Positions 13,001-28,000 of a stretch of 64,000 nucleotides of DNA are shown here, piece after piece. Below the pieces are notes generated by a model. It saw only the letters and a list, made by a program, of their open reading frames with translations, was not told where the DNA came from and did no database searches. Position 1 is the first letter of the stretch; each line of letters opens with the position of its first letter. Origin of the DNA: Fratercula arctica (Eukaryota; Chordata; Aves; Charadriiformes; Alcidae); the NCBI GenBank assembly GCA_947846985.1, contig CANTUZ010000008.1:29531352-29595351 (forward strand). The letters run 5' to 3'. The position numbers and the translations under genes are program-made.

Positions 13001-16000
13001 GATTCCTGGGTTTTAGATTGCCCTATATTCAACGGTATGTAGGCTTTCTGCATTAGCATTACGCTCTTTTTCAGTTAGTCTTTGTTCCTGTTTGTGCTCT
13101 TAGATGTCAGTTCTGCACAGGAATAATGAGGATAATAAACCTCACAGATGTATCCTTGCCTAGTGACATTTAAGAATTCTGGAAAGTGAATCATATTATT
13201 TATTAATCTGGCCTCTAGTCCTAATTTAGTCTCAGAACAATAGACTCTGGTTTCCTACCTAAGAAGAGTTAGTGTAGTCCCTTAGATGATATGACTTAAA
13301 ATTGAAGGGTGAGAAACATCCAAGTAAATCACACATTCTGTAAATGCCAACCTGACTTTTTTTAAATTTTGCTGAGCTGGTGACACTGGGGCTGAACATG
13401 CTCTCACTTTCACCAGTGCAAAGCCGCACTTTGCACTAACCTAAGCAATATAAGGACACATTGAATTTTAAACACACCATTCTCCTTAGCACATCGGCAT
13501 GGAACTACTGAAATACGTAACGCTTGGCACGTACTTACTTATCTTGCCAGTGGGAGACCCAAACGAAAGCTGCATGCCACTAAGGTCATCATAGACTTTT
13601 AAATAGATTCAAACTGATAAGTTGCAAAGTCAAGCCAAGGATCCTGATTACTTCTTATTCTATGTGAATATGTGTTTCTCTGGCTGCGTGCAAAGACCTG
13701 AAACTAGATGCCTTTCTGCTAATACTGTAAGTAATGATTCCTTTACAAACTGGTGCAGCACATCACTCCTGTTGACATTTATAAGCGTAAAACTATGTTC
13801 ACAAGAACATTGATAGAAAGGAGCAGGACTGGGAATGCTCAAGTCATGTCAGTGCCATGGGTTCAGCAGGTAGGCCAGTCAGGAAGAGGGAACCCTGATA
13901 CTTGACTTAAATGATGAGGTACAGCATGAAAATCAACTACTTATAGCAGTAGTCATCACAAAGAATTCACAAGTGATTCAAAGGCTGAAACAATTGAAAA
14001 AAAAAAAAGAATCAATCATCAGAGAAGTTCAAGTAATTAAAACAGTAAAATCTGCTCTTGGATGCTTCATGGCTGAAGTTTCATTGACTGCTGTTTCATT
14101 TGTTCTGAATGAAGCTGGAAAATTAAAGGGGTGAAATGTCATTTGCAGAGTCCTTTGGCTGGATCCTTAACAACTAGAAATTTTCATAGCCCCAGTGACT
14201 TCAGGAAACTCATAGACTCATCTTGGCTTCCACAGAACCGTGCCGATTCAGACCAGCTAATCACCTGGTCTTATGTAGTGGTTGATTCACTGCCAAATTT
14301 TGTTGTGCTTTTATGAATAATATATAAGCACCTTGAGTTGTGAGTAGGCACTATTTGTTACACTGAAATAAATAGAAATAATAAGAGCAATTTGGCATTT
14401 GTTCTTTTACGACCAAGCACTATAATTATAAGTCATTGGGAAATTCTAAGAGAAGCAATTTGGAACAAACGTTGCTTATACTAATGTTTAATATTTAGAC
14501 TGCTGGGTCAACAGAAAGAGTTACAAGAGTCATTTATGGTGGCCTAATTGAAGCCTATGAAAAATATATTTATACTCAGTGGTGCTCCCCTTTTTCATCT
14601 AATGGGCTTACTGATCTATAGATTCACTATTTGATCAGTGCATCTGGCCCCACAGGCTTCATGGTTTGCAAACCACAACCTACTAATAAGCACCCTGCTG
14701 CCTGTTTGTTAAACAGATCAGTGCTGGCAGGCACCCAAAACTCTAGCCTTTGAAACTTGGAGCTTTTTTAACTTGCCCAGCCTATTGTGTGGCAAGAAAG
14801 ACAATAAACTATGAACCTCATAAATGCTGAGCAATTAAACATAAGTTAGTAATATAGTTGTGGTAATAGAGACTGCTTACCTCAATCCAATATATGTCTC
14901 ATTTCTTCTTTGTGTCATCATCTCTGCTAAAAGCCAACCAGCCAACCATAAGCAGTTTGCATACACACTAACGGTTGAGATTTCCTTGTAAACAAGATGG
15001 TGGCTGCCTACTAAGGGAAATCCATCATCCAAGTAGCAATATGATTTTGCTTTCATCTTTGGCAACAAATGCATCCACTCAAGCTCACAGCCCCTATGTC
15101 TTAGGGGGTTTTTCTATTGTAGATGGAAGTTCAGTTCTGTGATCTGAACACCTCCCTTTGCTTCTCTAGAGAAAAAGCCATTGACTTTTGGAAACACATT
15201 TTCAGAAGCAGCAGCTTTCCCTTAAAACTGAGGAGCATAAAATCAGCTTGGTTAATGAACCATTCTAAGTTTGCGATTTGAAAAAAGCTGTGTTCTGCCT
15301 ATGCCTGTATTATGTCTCTAGATTCTCTAAGCTAGGTGGCTCTGGTAGCATATAGAATACAATAGAACTTCAGCAGTTAGGTCCCATGGGCTGGGGAAGA
15401 ACTTTAAGGCGGCTAGGTACCTGTGAGATTAAGGGGTTAGGAATAGCCATAGGAGTTTGGGAAAACAAATACCATTTGCCTGAGTGCATCTAAAAATGTG
15501 AATGATCAGAAGAAGATTGTTTTAGAGGAAGAAAAACTGATACAGAAAGGAAAAGACATGAGGGGCACAATATTTGCCCTTCATCTGCAGAACGTCATAC
15601 ATCCATCCACCACATAGGGCCCTTTCAGGCATATTCACAGCACCTGGATATACCTGATGCTCTTTGAGAACTGATCAGACATGAATCCGATCTAAACTCT
15701 GGGAAAAAAATACCTGGCTTCATGACTAGGTACTGCCATATCACACAGGAGCAAACTATTCATTTCTACGTGAGTCAGCTCTGCCTTGGACTGAAGTAAC
15801 AATGCAAAAAAGTATCCATAGATGCTTCAGGGACTGCAAAGCTGCTTAGGGAAAGGCACATGTGGCAAAGGTTAACTCATCCTTCATAGTTCCCAGGATT
15901 CCCAACTCAGCAATAATTGTGACCCATAAGTTCATTCAGCATACGTATTTTGGAGGAACTGTTTTAGGACAGAAAAAGGTGAGAAAAGTTTCCTGAACTG

Positions 16001-19000
16001 GTGTCCTTCTAAATACACTTTGGACTTGATAAAAAATAAAATGGAAGAATGGAATACACAGGATAGAGGGAAGTCTCCCACACCTAACAGCTCCATTTCT
16101 AAGTGTTGAAGTGATTAGGTCTCAACTGGATGTTGGTTCACATACTTTTCCATGTATCTAAGAACTATGTTTGGTGCTCAGGAAACATATTTGGAGGGAC
16201 AAGGGAGATGCACTATGTGCTAGCCTTACTATTTTAAAGAAAACCATATTCATAACCAGTTGAACATTCTGCTTTCTTCAGACAGGGCCAATATGACAAG
16301 CTCTTTGCAAACAAGCAATTGTTCTTCATACAGTCCAAAGTCTTCCTTTGGAGCGAAACAACTACATTTGTAAAGAAAAACATGGCTATCACAAGAGACC
16401 TTTATTTAATATATTTGTTCTCTGCCATGTGTTTGTATGTCTTTGTATACAACATACACGCCTGTTACTGTACACAGTAAACCTGTCATTCTCGGATGAG
16501 TGGCCATTTTGTTTCAGTAATGTCACTCTACCGGGAAGTAAGGGGTACAAACATCAGGTCACCGGTATTTTCTGCTGGCTTAAACTGAAAATCCCATTAG
16601 CCAAAAAGTTAAAATGAGTTGATCGTTTATATACATCCCCAAAGTACACATCATCTAGAGAGCTCCTGGACTGGAATAGAAAGATGATCATGTCTATGTG
16701 CGTTGGCAGAACAAGAGCTTATCACGTCAGTTTACAGCTCCGTAGAGATCATTCATTTCACCATTTTGTTTCAAAAGCTAACCCGGAGAGGCCCCTGCAG
16801 GGATGGGGAGGGTGGTGCACATCCAGGATCACTCCATTTCAGTGTCTCAGTTAGCAAGGCCATTTGTTGAGGAGGTTTTAGAGGTATACGCATTGCCTGC
16901 TAAAAACTGGGCAGAAGCTATCCAACACCAAGTAGCTACCAACCAGTTCTAGTTAGTACTAATCTTGGTGGGACACAAACCCGCAACATACAGGGGAAAG
17001 CCATACTATTCAATACTGATCCCCAAAGACCTCGAACCCTCCCTGAAGTCTCTGGTGTTGGATACTGCTGATATAAGTTTTCTTCACAGTACTAGCGTCG
17101 TTATTTTTACAGAAAAAAGAAATTATCTGTACAGCTTTCATATCTCATATGAAGTGATCTATCCATAACGTTAATTGCTTGGATTTTACTATGCCAGCAG
17201 CCCAGTCACAAGAGAAAAACAAGTAATCCATTTCCTTATGTGAAAGCCAGAAGCACATAATGCTTATTAATAAAGAGCATGGTTTACAGAGATTTTACTG
17301 TTATTGACCATCAAATGGCGTATACCATAAGCAAGGGTGAAATTTCTAACTAATTAGCCTGCGAAGATCATATTTAATGGGGTATATAAACTTAGGTTCT
17401 TTATAAACCTTTAGGGTCTTATTCATTAAGCGTATACACATGCAGTCTTTATGCTGAAACAGGATTTCGACACATAATTCAAGGTTAAATTGCCCACCTT
17501 GAGATTCACAAAATAAAACAGCTTACATGTTCCTGTTCTTTTAGCCTTTAAGAAAGGAATCAAGTGAAAGATGATGCACTTTCCTCAGCCAAAGAATTCT
17601 AAACACATCCAGGAAAAAAAGCTGCAATTACCCAGACACTTAAAAAATGCAGTCATCAGGAGAACAATAGCGTTTGCAACGTACATTTTTATCTCCTCAT
17701 GTCCTGATTCAGAACACCGTTAGCTAACTCTTACAAGAAAAGCTTCTACACTTGTTTTTCCTAGATCACCTATTGCCACTGTGCAGGCTGACAGTCTTGC
17801 TATACTGACAACCAAAGGATTTGGACTTCCTTTTGCTATTGTCCTCTCAGCAAAACACTTCAGCATATATGTAAGCATCACTGACATCAGTGGGACTTGT
17901 GTGTATTTGCAAGTGCTTTGTATAAGTAAAATCCTGTGGTAAAATGAATAAAATCTCATATGGCCCCATTCAATGGGAATGGAATTTAACTCATCACATG
18001 GCGTGTTACTAGTCATGGGCAGCTAGATAAGGAATGGCTAACCCAGTAACACTGGACTCAATCCAGTCCTTGTTCAGTCAAAACTTCTAGTGAAATCACT
18101 TAAATCTAAGACCATCATGTAATCACGTGGGTATTTGCCTGTTTTAGTCCAAATACTGTGTCTGACTCAATCCCTGATCCAAAGTCAAACTGATGTCTTT
18201 GAGAGCTTTCCTACCAACTGAGATCCTCAGGACCAGCCTAAGTGTCACCACCTGTATGGATGGATACCTAGTTTGCATTAGCTGTGGCTATGACTTCAGT
18301 AGCATTTCAGTCACAGAATGCGTGGAATTTTAGTCCTTTTTCCATTTTGTTTCCATTTTTGTTTCGAAAGACCTGTAAGTAGCAGGCTGTAGGTGTCATA
18401 ACCATAACTAAGGCACGGTAACCACTACTCTGAGGATAGTGTTACTATAGGAAGACAGCAAAACAAATATTATCATGTCATTGCAGGCATTATAATGCTC
18501 CTGTACTTCTGAATTATGGACTTGCTTTGTCTTAATGTCAGAATAAAAACTAGATTCTGCTTTTAACAAACTTAACAATTGTATTTGTGTTACCTTTTGG
18601 AGTCTTTCCTATTTAGATTGAAATCCTTAAATTAAATGTATTCCCTGCTTGTTGTTTAGGTTGATGCTGCCCTCTTCTGAATATACTGGATTATGACACT
18701 CACTTCCCAGGAATTTCAGAACACTCAGGAGGCAGGTAATTAGTCATACAGCGATCACCAAATAAGAAAAAAATAGTCTTTTTAATCTCACATAGCTCTT
18801 CAACTTTGGTCGGTTTTTATTAGAAAGGACTTGGGTAAGATACTCTTTACTTCAAGGTCTTCAAGGACAAGTCTTACCCTACTGTTATCATCTCATATTC
18901 TGTCATGACGATAGCTTTCTGACCCCATTTTGCAATGTAAACATTTATTACCCGCTTGTTATGCTCCCAGAAAAGCCTCCTCATGCTTTATTCCACATGA

Positions 19001-22000
19001 CCTTTCATGTATGACAGGAGGTAACTGTAAAACTATTTTACAGTTCTTTTCCACGTCACTCTATATTCTGTTGTAACACCTATGAGATATCTGTGTTCAC
19101 TACTGTCTTTATTGCACTTCCCTGCCCATGCACTGCAGTTTCTACAGTCACTATAAGCCTTCTGGGGCAGGGACTATCCTTTTTTCTGATTGTGGTCAGC
19201 ACTTAGTACAGTATAATCTTTGCTGGAGATCTTTCCTGTTGCCACAATGCAATTATTTAACTTGTTTCAGAAAGAAGTGAAACCAGTCATTGACTAATAA
19301 CATTTTTCACAATTAAATTGCTATAAGCATATTAGTGAATCTTGTACTGTGGATGATGAACCCACATGAGTGAGCTTATTGATTCTTCATGCTACTAGTT
19401 TACATCCATCTCCACTGGAGTTTGCAATCTGGTCCTAAATATGTTTGAATATTTGATAAATGCAAATTACTAATGAATAAGGGAGATGAGTGAAGAAGAG
19501 AAGGAAGACGGGACTATTTAAGCCATTTGATGGAAATGGACTCTTACTTTGTTAATTGAGGGACCTACAGCAGAAGAGAGAATGCAGTTTCTGCTTGGAA
19601 TGTCAACCTTTGTAAGATCCAGAACTTTTCTCATTCACTCAGTGCAAGAAATTGATGGGCAGCAGTCTAGCATGAATCTGAATCATAATTTGAGTGTGCC
19701 TCGCTCAAAATGGTGGAGGCGCCTGCCCCCAAGCTTGACTCTATTCCTTCTTTAGCAGTCCTGTTGACCACTCAAGTAGATCATTAATTTTTTAAAAGTA
19801 ATTTTTAACATCTGGATCATTCTTCACTAAGATGGTACTATAAAGGTTTTATTTCTCAATGCATTTCACTTTCAGACAAGAACAGTACAAAAAAATTAGT
19901 TTCAGCTCTCACGGGGTTGTACAAACTTTTCTTCTGGTTTTGGTGGTTTTAGTTCACATCTGTGTTCACACCCTCCAAGGTTTGCTTTGAGTTTCACATT
20001 CAAACAAGCTGATAATCTGCCAAAACCACCAAGTTTGTTATGCCCTGGGCCATATTAGCATGGGAGCTATTCATAAAGCACACAAAGGTTTTCTTTTTGG
20101 TGGGCTCAGCCTCACCAATCCCACACAATTCCAGTGCTTGCTTATTTCTTTGGAGCAAACAGTTTCTTCAGAGTTACCACTTGAAGGAGCAGACCTCTAG
20201 ACTGCCAGCATTATAAGACTGCATTTTTAGGGCAGTAAAAATACAGCTAAGTGCAGTTCACATGACCAAATGCCTGCATAGACCAGTCAGAACTGGTACC
20301 TGTGGCAGCATCATTTTTTTCAAAGTTTATTACTCATAATCAAAGTAAAATTACAATGTAAAGCTATGAAACATGTTGTTTAAATAAACTACTAATTATG
20401 ATCATCTGGAAAAAAGCTATTGTGCTGACAAGATACTAATGCCTTTTAATACACAGCCCAGATTATCTTTGAAGTTGTTTACCATCTGCAGTACTGAACT
20501 TTGAGGTTATTTGTAACAAAGAATGTCTAGATCAATACAGAGGTGCAAACCTTACCACAGTCTCCAAAAGGGCACTTTTGTGTGTGCATCTGAAGTGGGA
20601 CTTGAAGAATTGAGGCAAGCAAATGCTCCAAACATGGTTTCTCTGTAAAGGAATGTAACAGCAGAGTGAACAGGGCAGTTTAGAGGTACATCTGGTGCTG
20701 AATTTCCTGGCACCTTCTGGCACTGCCATGCAAAATTGGAGTGAATATAAGGAGTCAGTTGAAGAAATAGACAATTAAAGAAGAGACTTAAATTAACCCA
20801 GAATTTATCCTGTCTGTTGAAAAGGCAATTGCTACAGTGTCTAGCCCCTAACATTGCAGGGAATGTGAAACATTCCCTAGGATGTTAGTTCATTTTTTTT
20901 CTCACCCCTATCTAGACAACTAAAGCCAATTTTTTCAAATTTGAAATTTGATAGCTAGACACCTGTTTAAGTATTCAAGGAAATGAGCCTGGGTTTTGAG
21001 AGTCACTGTCATGCCAACTCACACCAAAGCTGGTTGAAGTCACCAGAAAGATCAGCACTTCTGGCAACAAGGTTATAAAGGCATACAAGATTAAATTTTT
21101 ATTCTTTCAAACATGTTTTGAGAGCTGTAAACACCTCCCTGTGTTCAAAAAAATCTTGGGATTCTTGTTAGGCTAAGAGATATTTCAAAGGACCTCCTTA
21201 TCTCACAAAGAAGGAAAAAAAATGAGCCCAGGGAGAAGAACAGCAAACCTACCCAAAACCTGAATAATGAGATGAGAAACAGGAGGGAAAAGTTGACCTG
21301 CTGCTAAGAAACAGGAACCTTGAGCCTGGGAGAGCTGAAATTCTGAGCAGGGCACAAACTTTTGCTCTTTCAGGCACCAACACTTTGGCAAATCATTTAG
21401 TTTCTTTCAGTTTTCTACCTAGGAATGAGCTAATCTTTTTTTCCAGGGTCTGGTGTGAATTAACAGTGTACATACAGCTCAAGAAAGATATAAAGCATCA
21501 GGGAGTACTGCACTGCCTACACCAAAAATTAAAAGATCATGAACCAGGCCACCCAAATCAAGAGATTCATAAAAATAATAGACCTGGGTTTCCTTTTATC
21601 AGTCTTCCCGTTTTGCACCTTCTATGTGCCTTTTCAAGATTAATTTAGTTTACTTTGAGAACTAGATTCTTCTCTTAAGGAAAAATGAGATTCTTGTGCA
21701 AATCTATGGGTAAAGATAAAAAGGGAAAATGGTCTTGTTAAAAAAATGCTTGTATTTTTTTACTAGTACTAAACTATCATCATGTTAAATGTTTTAATGT
21801 CTCCTGTTTGCCCCACATCACACAATTGGTTCTTGAGCAATGTAGTCAAATAGGCCAGCACTTTTTGCTGTTCTGCATTATTTAAAAAATGAAACATTAC
21901 TTCTAATTTTGTTTTCTATTTATTCCTAATTAAATATTATTGTCATATGAGGCATTATCTGCTTCCTTCAGGATATAAATTTACCATGATATATGCAGTG

Positions 22001-25000
22001 CTAATTGATGTAATACTTGAAGTCCATTCCAGTGCTAGCAGGCACTAAAATCAAACAGTGCTGAGTTTCTTGTGGGGGGGTTATTACACTGATTAGAAAA
22101 ATGAAAATAAAAATAGAATGATCACAACTGCTTTGATGCTAACAACAGGATTGTCCATATGCAAATAGTTAATCATCTCTGGCCAGAAATCTCTTATTTA
22201 TTGAAATAATGCAGAAGGGAACTGCTTAGTAAAAGAGACGGGCCTGAAAGGACCTGAAAGATATTTGTTCAGCTATCTGATATGAAAAATAAATGAAGGT
22301 GATGGTGATTTCTCCACTTCTATATCCACGGAGTTAAATGTGGGACCACACAGACTGCCATAATAAAAGCCACCTGATACCTGGCCTAAGGCACTGATTA
22401 TTAATATATTAAGGCTCCTTGCCCAATCAGTAATTTTGTAATAAAGACAGTACATCACTGGAAGTCAAATAGGCTGGCCCATTAGGCAGAGTATGTGGAT
22501 GTGCCTGCAATTTTGCACATGTGTTCTGGCATAGCCTGTCTTTACAAAGATGCCAGACTGGGGTCAGAGCCCCTGTTTATTTCCTTTATTCCTCCTATTA
22601 TAAGTCTCAGTAGGACTGAAAGATCACTGTTAAAATTCAAGACTGTAATTTGCAAGCCACCTACAGTGTTTGATGCCCAGTTTCTATTCATCTCAGTGGG
22701 ATTTGAATTCCCAAATACTTTAAGTAGCATTGGAAATCTCAACCCAAATTTCTAGCCTCATTTTGGCTCATTTTAAACTTGCATTGTCTCCAAAGGGAGC
22801 TTGATTGGGATTTATAATTAATCCTACTACACAGGTAAAATTACACTGGCGATATCTCAGCCAATTCCCTATAGCTGCTCAAGTCTGTCAAATCAGCTTT
22901 TTAATCTGATGGTGAATTATTTAACCACCACACCAGAGCCAGCACATCACAGGAGCTTCAATAACTTCTATTTATGTTCTGAATATGTCCATAGCAGCTG
23001 TTAGAGTGTGAATAATGATTTCCATAGAGACCTTCCTTGCATTCCTGTACTAAGCAAAGACTGGAAGAATTCAAACAAACTAGGTGATTTACAGAAATCA
23101 ACCTTAAGAGCGATCCCAATCCTCATCAGAATAATTGCTTCACCAGGGAAAGCCATGATCTTAATAGTCCCTGTGAGGAACTACATTAACCACCTGAAGA
23201 GAAGTCAGGCCCAAGTAACATTGGCACACTACAGTGAACAGGATTTTCCATTAAAAGGTAACGTTCGTTGGTCAGCATTTTCAAAATATGGTTTTCCCCA
23301 ACATATTCCAGTATTGTAAAAATTACTTCATTTAGAAGTTTTATTTTTCATTTATTACGTGAAAACTGAACTGATTTTGTCCGAAAATGTTCATTCCCTG
23401 CTAACAGAACTCAACAGAACTGAAAAGTAGTCTTAAATAATTTTGGAATACACTTTAAAATCCTACTGTAATTAAGGAGTAATATATAAAAGTAAAAAAC
23501 TTTAAAGTAATGAAAACAAAATGAAAACTGCAAAATGTTAGCAAATGTTTTTAGAAGGTGTGAAGTCAACTTTGAAGTACTTTAAAAACATGTACATGTT
23601 AACAACTTTGTTTCATTTCTGCAATATACTCTGATGAACAGAGAGACTGAGGAAAAGAGTAGGTAATCTTGAGCAGCTTTAGAATTCACTGATTTGATTA
23701 ATGGTCCATTTGTAGCTTGACAAAAACTCCCTAATGCAAACAATATAACATCTTCAACCTACATAACATCCACTGATCGCAGAGAATGTTGCAACCACAA
23801 CTGGTTTCTGGGGACTACAGACATATTGTTCCATTTTGCAGGTGATGTGCATAGAGATTAAGCAAGCTTACAAAATGTACAAACACTGCATGAACTAGAT
23901 GGAGGTAAAGCCTTGACCCTACAGAGATGAAGGGCCACTTTCATCAATGGCTGTACTAAAGCCAAGATTTCCTCAAATTTATATATTAAGCTCATTATCA
24001 TCTTTGTTCCTTTTGCTATACAGACCTAAATCCAAAAATGAGCAGTGGAAAATAATACATGCTTTCTCCAACCCCCTGCCTTTCTCTCATGTGAAATTAA
24101 CTTTTACAAAGTCATAAAAATGTAGCCTCCTGAGGCCCCAAAAGCTATTCCCCACTCCACTAGTGTATGTCAGTTCTTCTCTCTAGCTCTTTATTTTATG
24201 AAAGTGGACTGGTAGTGGGAGTCAATGGGAATTTACCACTTCCTTTCATGGAAGAAAAGTCCTGTCTCCAACCTCCTCATTGCCTGTCAGTTTTTGAAAG
24301 AAGTGTTGCTAGAGGCAGGAATACTTTAAAAAAAGCCCAGGAGATTTCTAAAGTTGGTTTTAAAAGTGTTCTTTAAGAGTTTCCCTGAGGTGTTTATGGC
24401 TTATATTGCTCAATTAGCTACTTTACATTGCAGTATTTTCTTCAAAAGCAATCTTTGACTAATTGTAAATTCTTAGAAATATGCTTCATGTTTTAAAAGT
24501 CCTATTTTACAGCTGCAATAAGTCCTCCAGGGCATATATTAGAAGCCATAATGGCACATTTTGGCCATCAAAATCCATTACTGGACTTCAACACCCACCC
24601 CATCATCACGATGGGTGTCTCCAACTCATTAGCTTTACCTAGTAACAAGCTGATGTTAGCACCTGTTCTCACAAAATGGATTTTAATAGAAATGGGGCCA
24701 AGCTGAACGCATATGGGGAAGTTCAGTGGAGGGCTGTTTGAATCCATCATAAACGTGGAGGTTTTATAAAATCTCAGTGTGCACAGACCCCGGGGTTTAG
24801 TAGTTTTGATACTGGACTTCAGTAAACAAACTATTTAAATGACCAGCCCAAAGCACGTTTCATTCTCCATATATATTGGACAGCTAAACATGAAAGCTGT
24901 AAAACTGAGAGTAGCTGAAGTTCTGAATCTTTCAAAGCAGCCAGCTTTAGCACCTAGGACTACTTCCAGGTTGAGTTCAGTTTTGAAAGAATTCTGCTGA

Positions 25001-28000
25001 TTTTCTATATATTTTTTTTTTACTTGTCTCAACATAATTATAATAGAAGAACCAAAAGTTTATGATGTCTTAATTAGGAAGTAACATTATCCCCACAGTC
25101 ACTTACGGTACAATGGTGGTAAATTGCAGGACTTATGCTCATCTGAAACTGTATAATTTCCTTTCTATAAAAAAATAAAAGGACACTTTTCCACCTTCCT
25201 TCTTTCTATTCACATAAAGAAGCATTGCACCTATGCTCACAGTGAGTTAATGAAAGATTTGCATTCACTGAAATGATTTAAATGCTTGGGACGTCACTAA
25301 GAATTTTAGCAGCTTGAGCTGATTCATTAACTAGTAGAATTCTCTTGTCTGCAGGAACATTTGTAAAAAAGCAACTTGAAACCACTATTCATAATTCTTT
25401 CTTTTAGAAAATGATGAATGGCACAAAATAACTCAGTATTTTGCAGTTTGTCTAGGCCCTGTTCCCAAAGTAATGACAGTCCAGCTCCAAAGACACTTGG
25501 AAAACAGCTCCAAATGGGAACACACAGATGAAGAACATAAGCAGAGGTTAACAATCTCTAAAAATAAGGTAGTCTTCAATATCTCTCTTTCAGACTGAAT
25601 ATGGAATCTGTCATCACAGCATTTTTTGAATGAATCTGACACAAGCGAGGGAACAGATCATCCTTACACAGGCTGCCCCAAAAAGCAACTTTGAGTGCAT
25701 TTGGACCTCAGAAGAGGACAGAGCAGGACCAGCAAGGAAGCATCAGACACGCAGATGTTCCAAAATCCATTAAGCCTTTGCAGTGGCTTCCAGCTCTGAA
25801 TGCCTCATAGCTCATCTGTTTCTAATCCTTCCAGCATGTCTCTCTTCAGAACAGGACAACCTGAGCACAGAAGAGTAACTCCAGAAATGCTAATTTAGGG
25901 GCTGGGGAAAGGCAAGTTTCATTGCTGTGCTAACTGGGCTTGCATAAATGCCTAGGGGGCTAAACATTCCTCTTTTTTTTTTTATCCTTCTCTTCATTAG
26001 GAGAGGTCATAATTTTGGAAGAGTATTAGCATTTATTTATTCTGTTTTAAGATTACCTTAGAGTACAGTGATAACACCAACTCCAAGGAAGAATTAATTC
26101 TCACAACTCAAACCCTTGTGAATAAGATTCTGTACATGACAAAGAGCTTTCCAGCCTCTGATGCAATACAGTCGTCACTTTCAACATAGATCCATTCCTG
26201 TTTACTACTGGTAAGTATTTATAACTGTAAATAAACTGGATAGGATTGTCCAGGAACACACAGTGGTAACCAGGACTAGAAACCTAACACGGTCGCGTTT
26301 CCCAATATATTCTCTTCAATACATTTACAGTCAAAAGAAACAAAGTCTCAGACTTTCAGACTCCTATAACAGGCAAGAATCCAATGGGTGTCTTTGTGCT
26401 TCCAGGAGAGGCTGTGGCATCTCCAGCCTGGAGTTACTCAGAACTATGTTACTATGACCCTGAGCAATCTGATACAGTTTTGAAGCTGAGTTTATCTTTG
26501 AAGCTGGCCTGCTTTCAGTAGGGTTTCCACCAGGAGACCATCATAGGTCTCTTTCAATCTAGGTCATCCTGTGACTTAATACCTCTATACTGCACTGCTT
26601 TAAGTATCTAGAGACCACTTCTGTTTATGTCTGTTGGTTTCCGTTTTGATATGCTTGCTTTGTATTATCTATATTATGCCTTATATCCTCTCCTCACTGA
26701 GTTTACACAACAGGAAAGCCAACACACTACAGTCGGAGCTGCATGGCAGAATTGGGGCTCTCATTCAGTAGAGCAGGCAAAGCACATCCTGAACCTTAAA
26801 GCTAAGGGCAGTCGCACTGACACAGCAGAACTATTCAGATAGTTTCTCCTTGCTTTGTGTATTGGTCAAGTCATATTTGTACTATATATCTGTTTTTCAA
26901 CTGACAACGCATAACACCTGAGCTCTCTGGGTGAAATCTGCTATCAAAGTGAAATGAAATATTTATCTAATTCAATTAAAAATATTCAGGATTCAACTCC
27001 TGTCATAAGAAATCTATTAAAATTAATAAAACCAGATTCATTATATGGCAAATTTCCTGTATAAAACTGGGAACCATTGGATTGAAAGTACTGTGGAGCA
27101 GCAAAAAGTTTAAATGATGAAATATTAACAGCCTTCCAAAGCAAAGGTGAAAATGTGGAAACGAGGCAAGCCATGAATGTCAGGTAATGATCTGTATTTC
27201 CTGAAGTCTAGGATTCAGGGCAGCCCCCATATCCAATGTGTGAAAAGCCAGACCACGGCAACAGAGAGCTGAACACGAAACCTGAAATGTCCAGAACTGC
27301 ATGCTAGCCTAGCCCCCTTCATAAAAACCCCTTTTTATGAAGTGCAATGTGACTGACATTAAGAAAAATTCCGAAACACTCACCAATAACATACCAATCT
27401 CCCAAACTCAGGACTTCTAAAAAAGTTTATTGCTGAAGAGACTAGTTATGCATTTCATAGTTAAGTATATACGTTTATGCATGCCTCTGCACTAAGGTAC
27501 TGCAACGCTCTTTTCTGTAGCAGAGAAGACTAATTCCCACTAGATCATGCACTGTGGTCTGGAAGAAGACAGAATAAATAATCAAGATGCTTGCTCCTCC
27601 TGTTCTTGAAAAGTCCCAAGTGCAGTGCTAGGGTTGCTGAACAACATGAACAAAGCAGCCTAATCACCCAGACACACACATGTGCCAAGACAACATAGTA
27701 ATGCCTGGCTTCTCAGCTCACCTTAACCTGCATTGCTCCAATGCAGTCAAAAAGCTGCCATTGATTTTTGCCAGCTGAAAATCTGCCCTGAACCTTAAAG
27801 CAGCTGGAGAACATGGCTGAATATCAGATGCCTTCAATTTAAAATAACTACATTTGTCCAGCTGAAATCTTTACTAGAAAGCTATATTGCTTTTGTAACT
27901 GAGCATTGCTTTATATAGCTAATATATACAGCGGGTGTCCAAAGCATAGGCTTTGTGTTTGGAGAGATCTAAATATATTATCCAATTTAATAAATATCAA

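Noticed and set aside
15300..15420. Minus-strand frame [17 protein letters not shown] after a good acceptor
   Set aside because: No usable donor follows before the stop, and the phases of neighbouring exons do not allow it.
21248..21391. Minus-strand frame with several acceptor-like sites (SHLIIQVLG)
   Set aside because: Its outgoing phase does not match the next exon, and exon 22381-22457 joins exon 20556-20642 in phase without it.
26263..26457. Plus-strand open frame of 64 codons
   Set aside because: Its 3' half runs into a CR1 fragment and it has no splice context.
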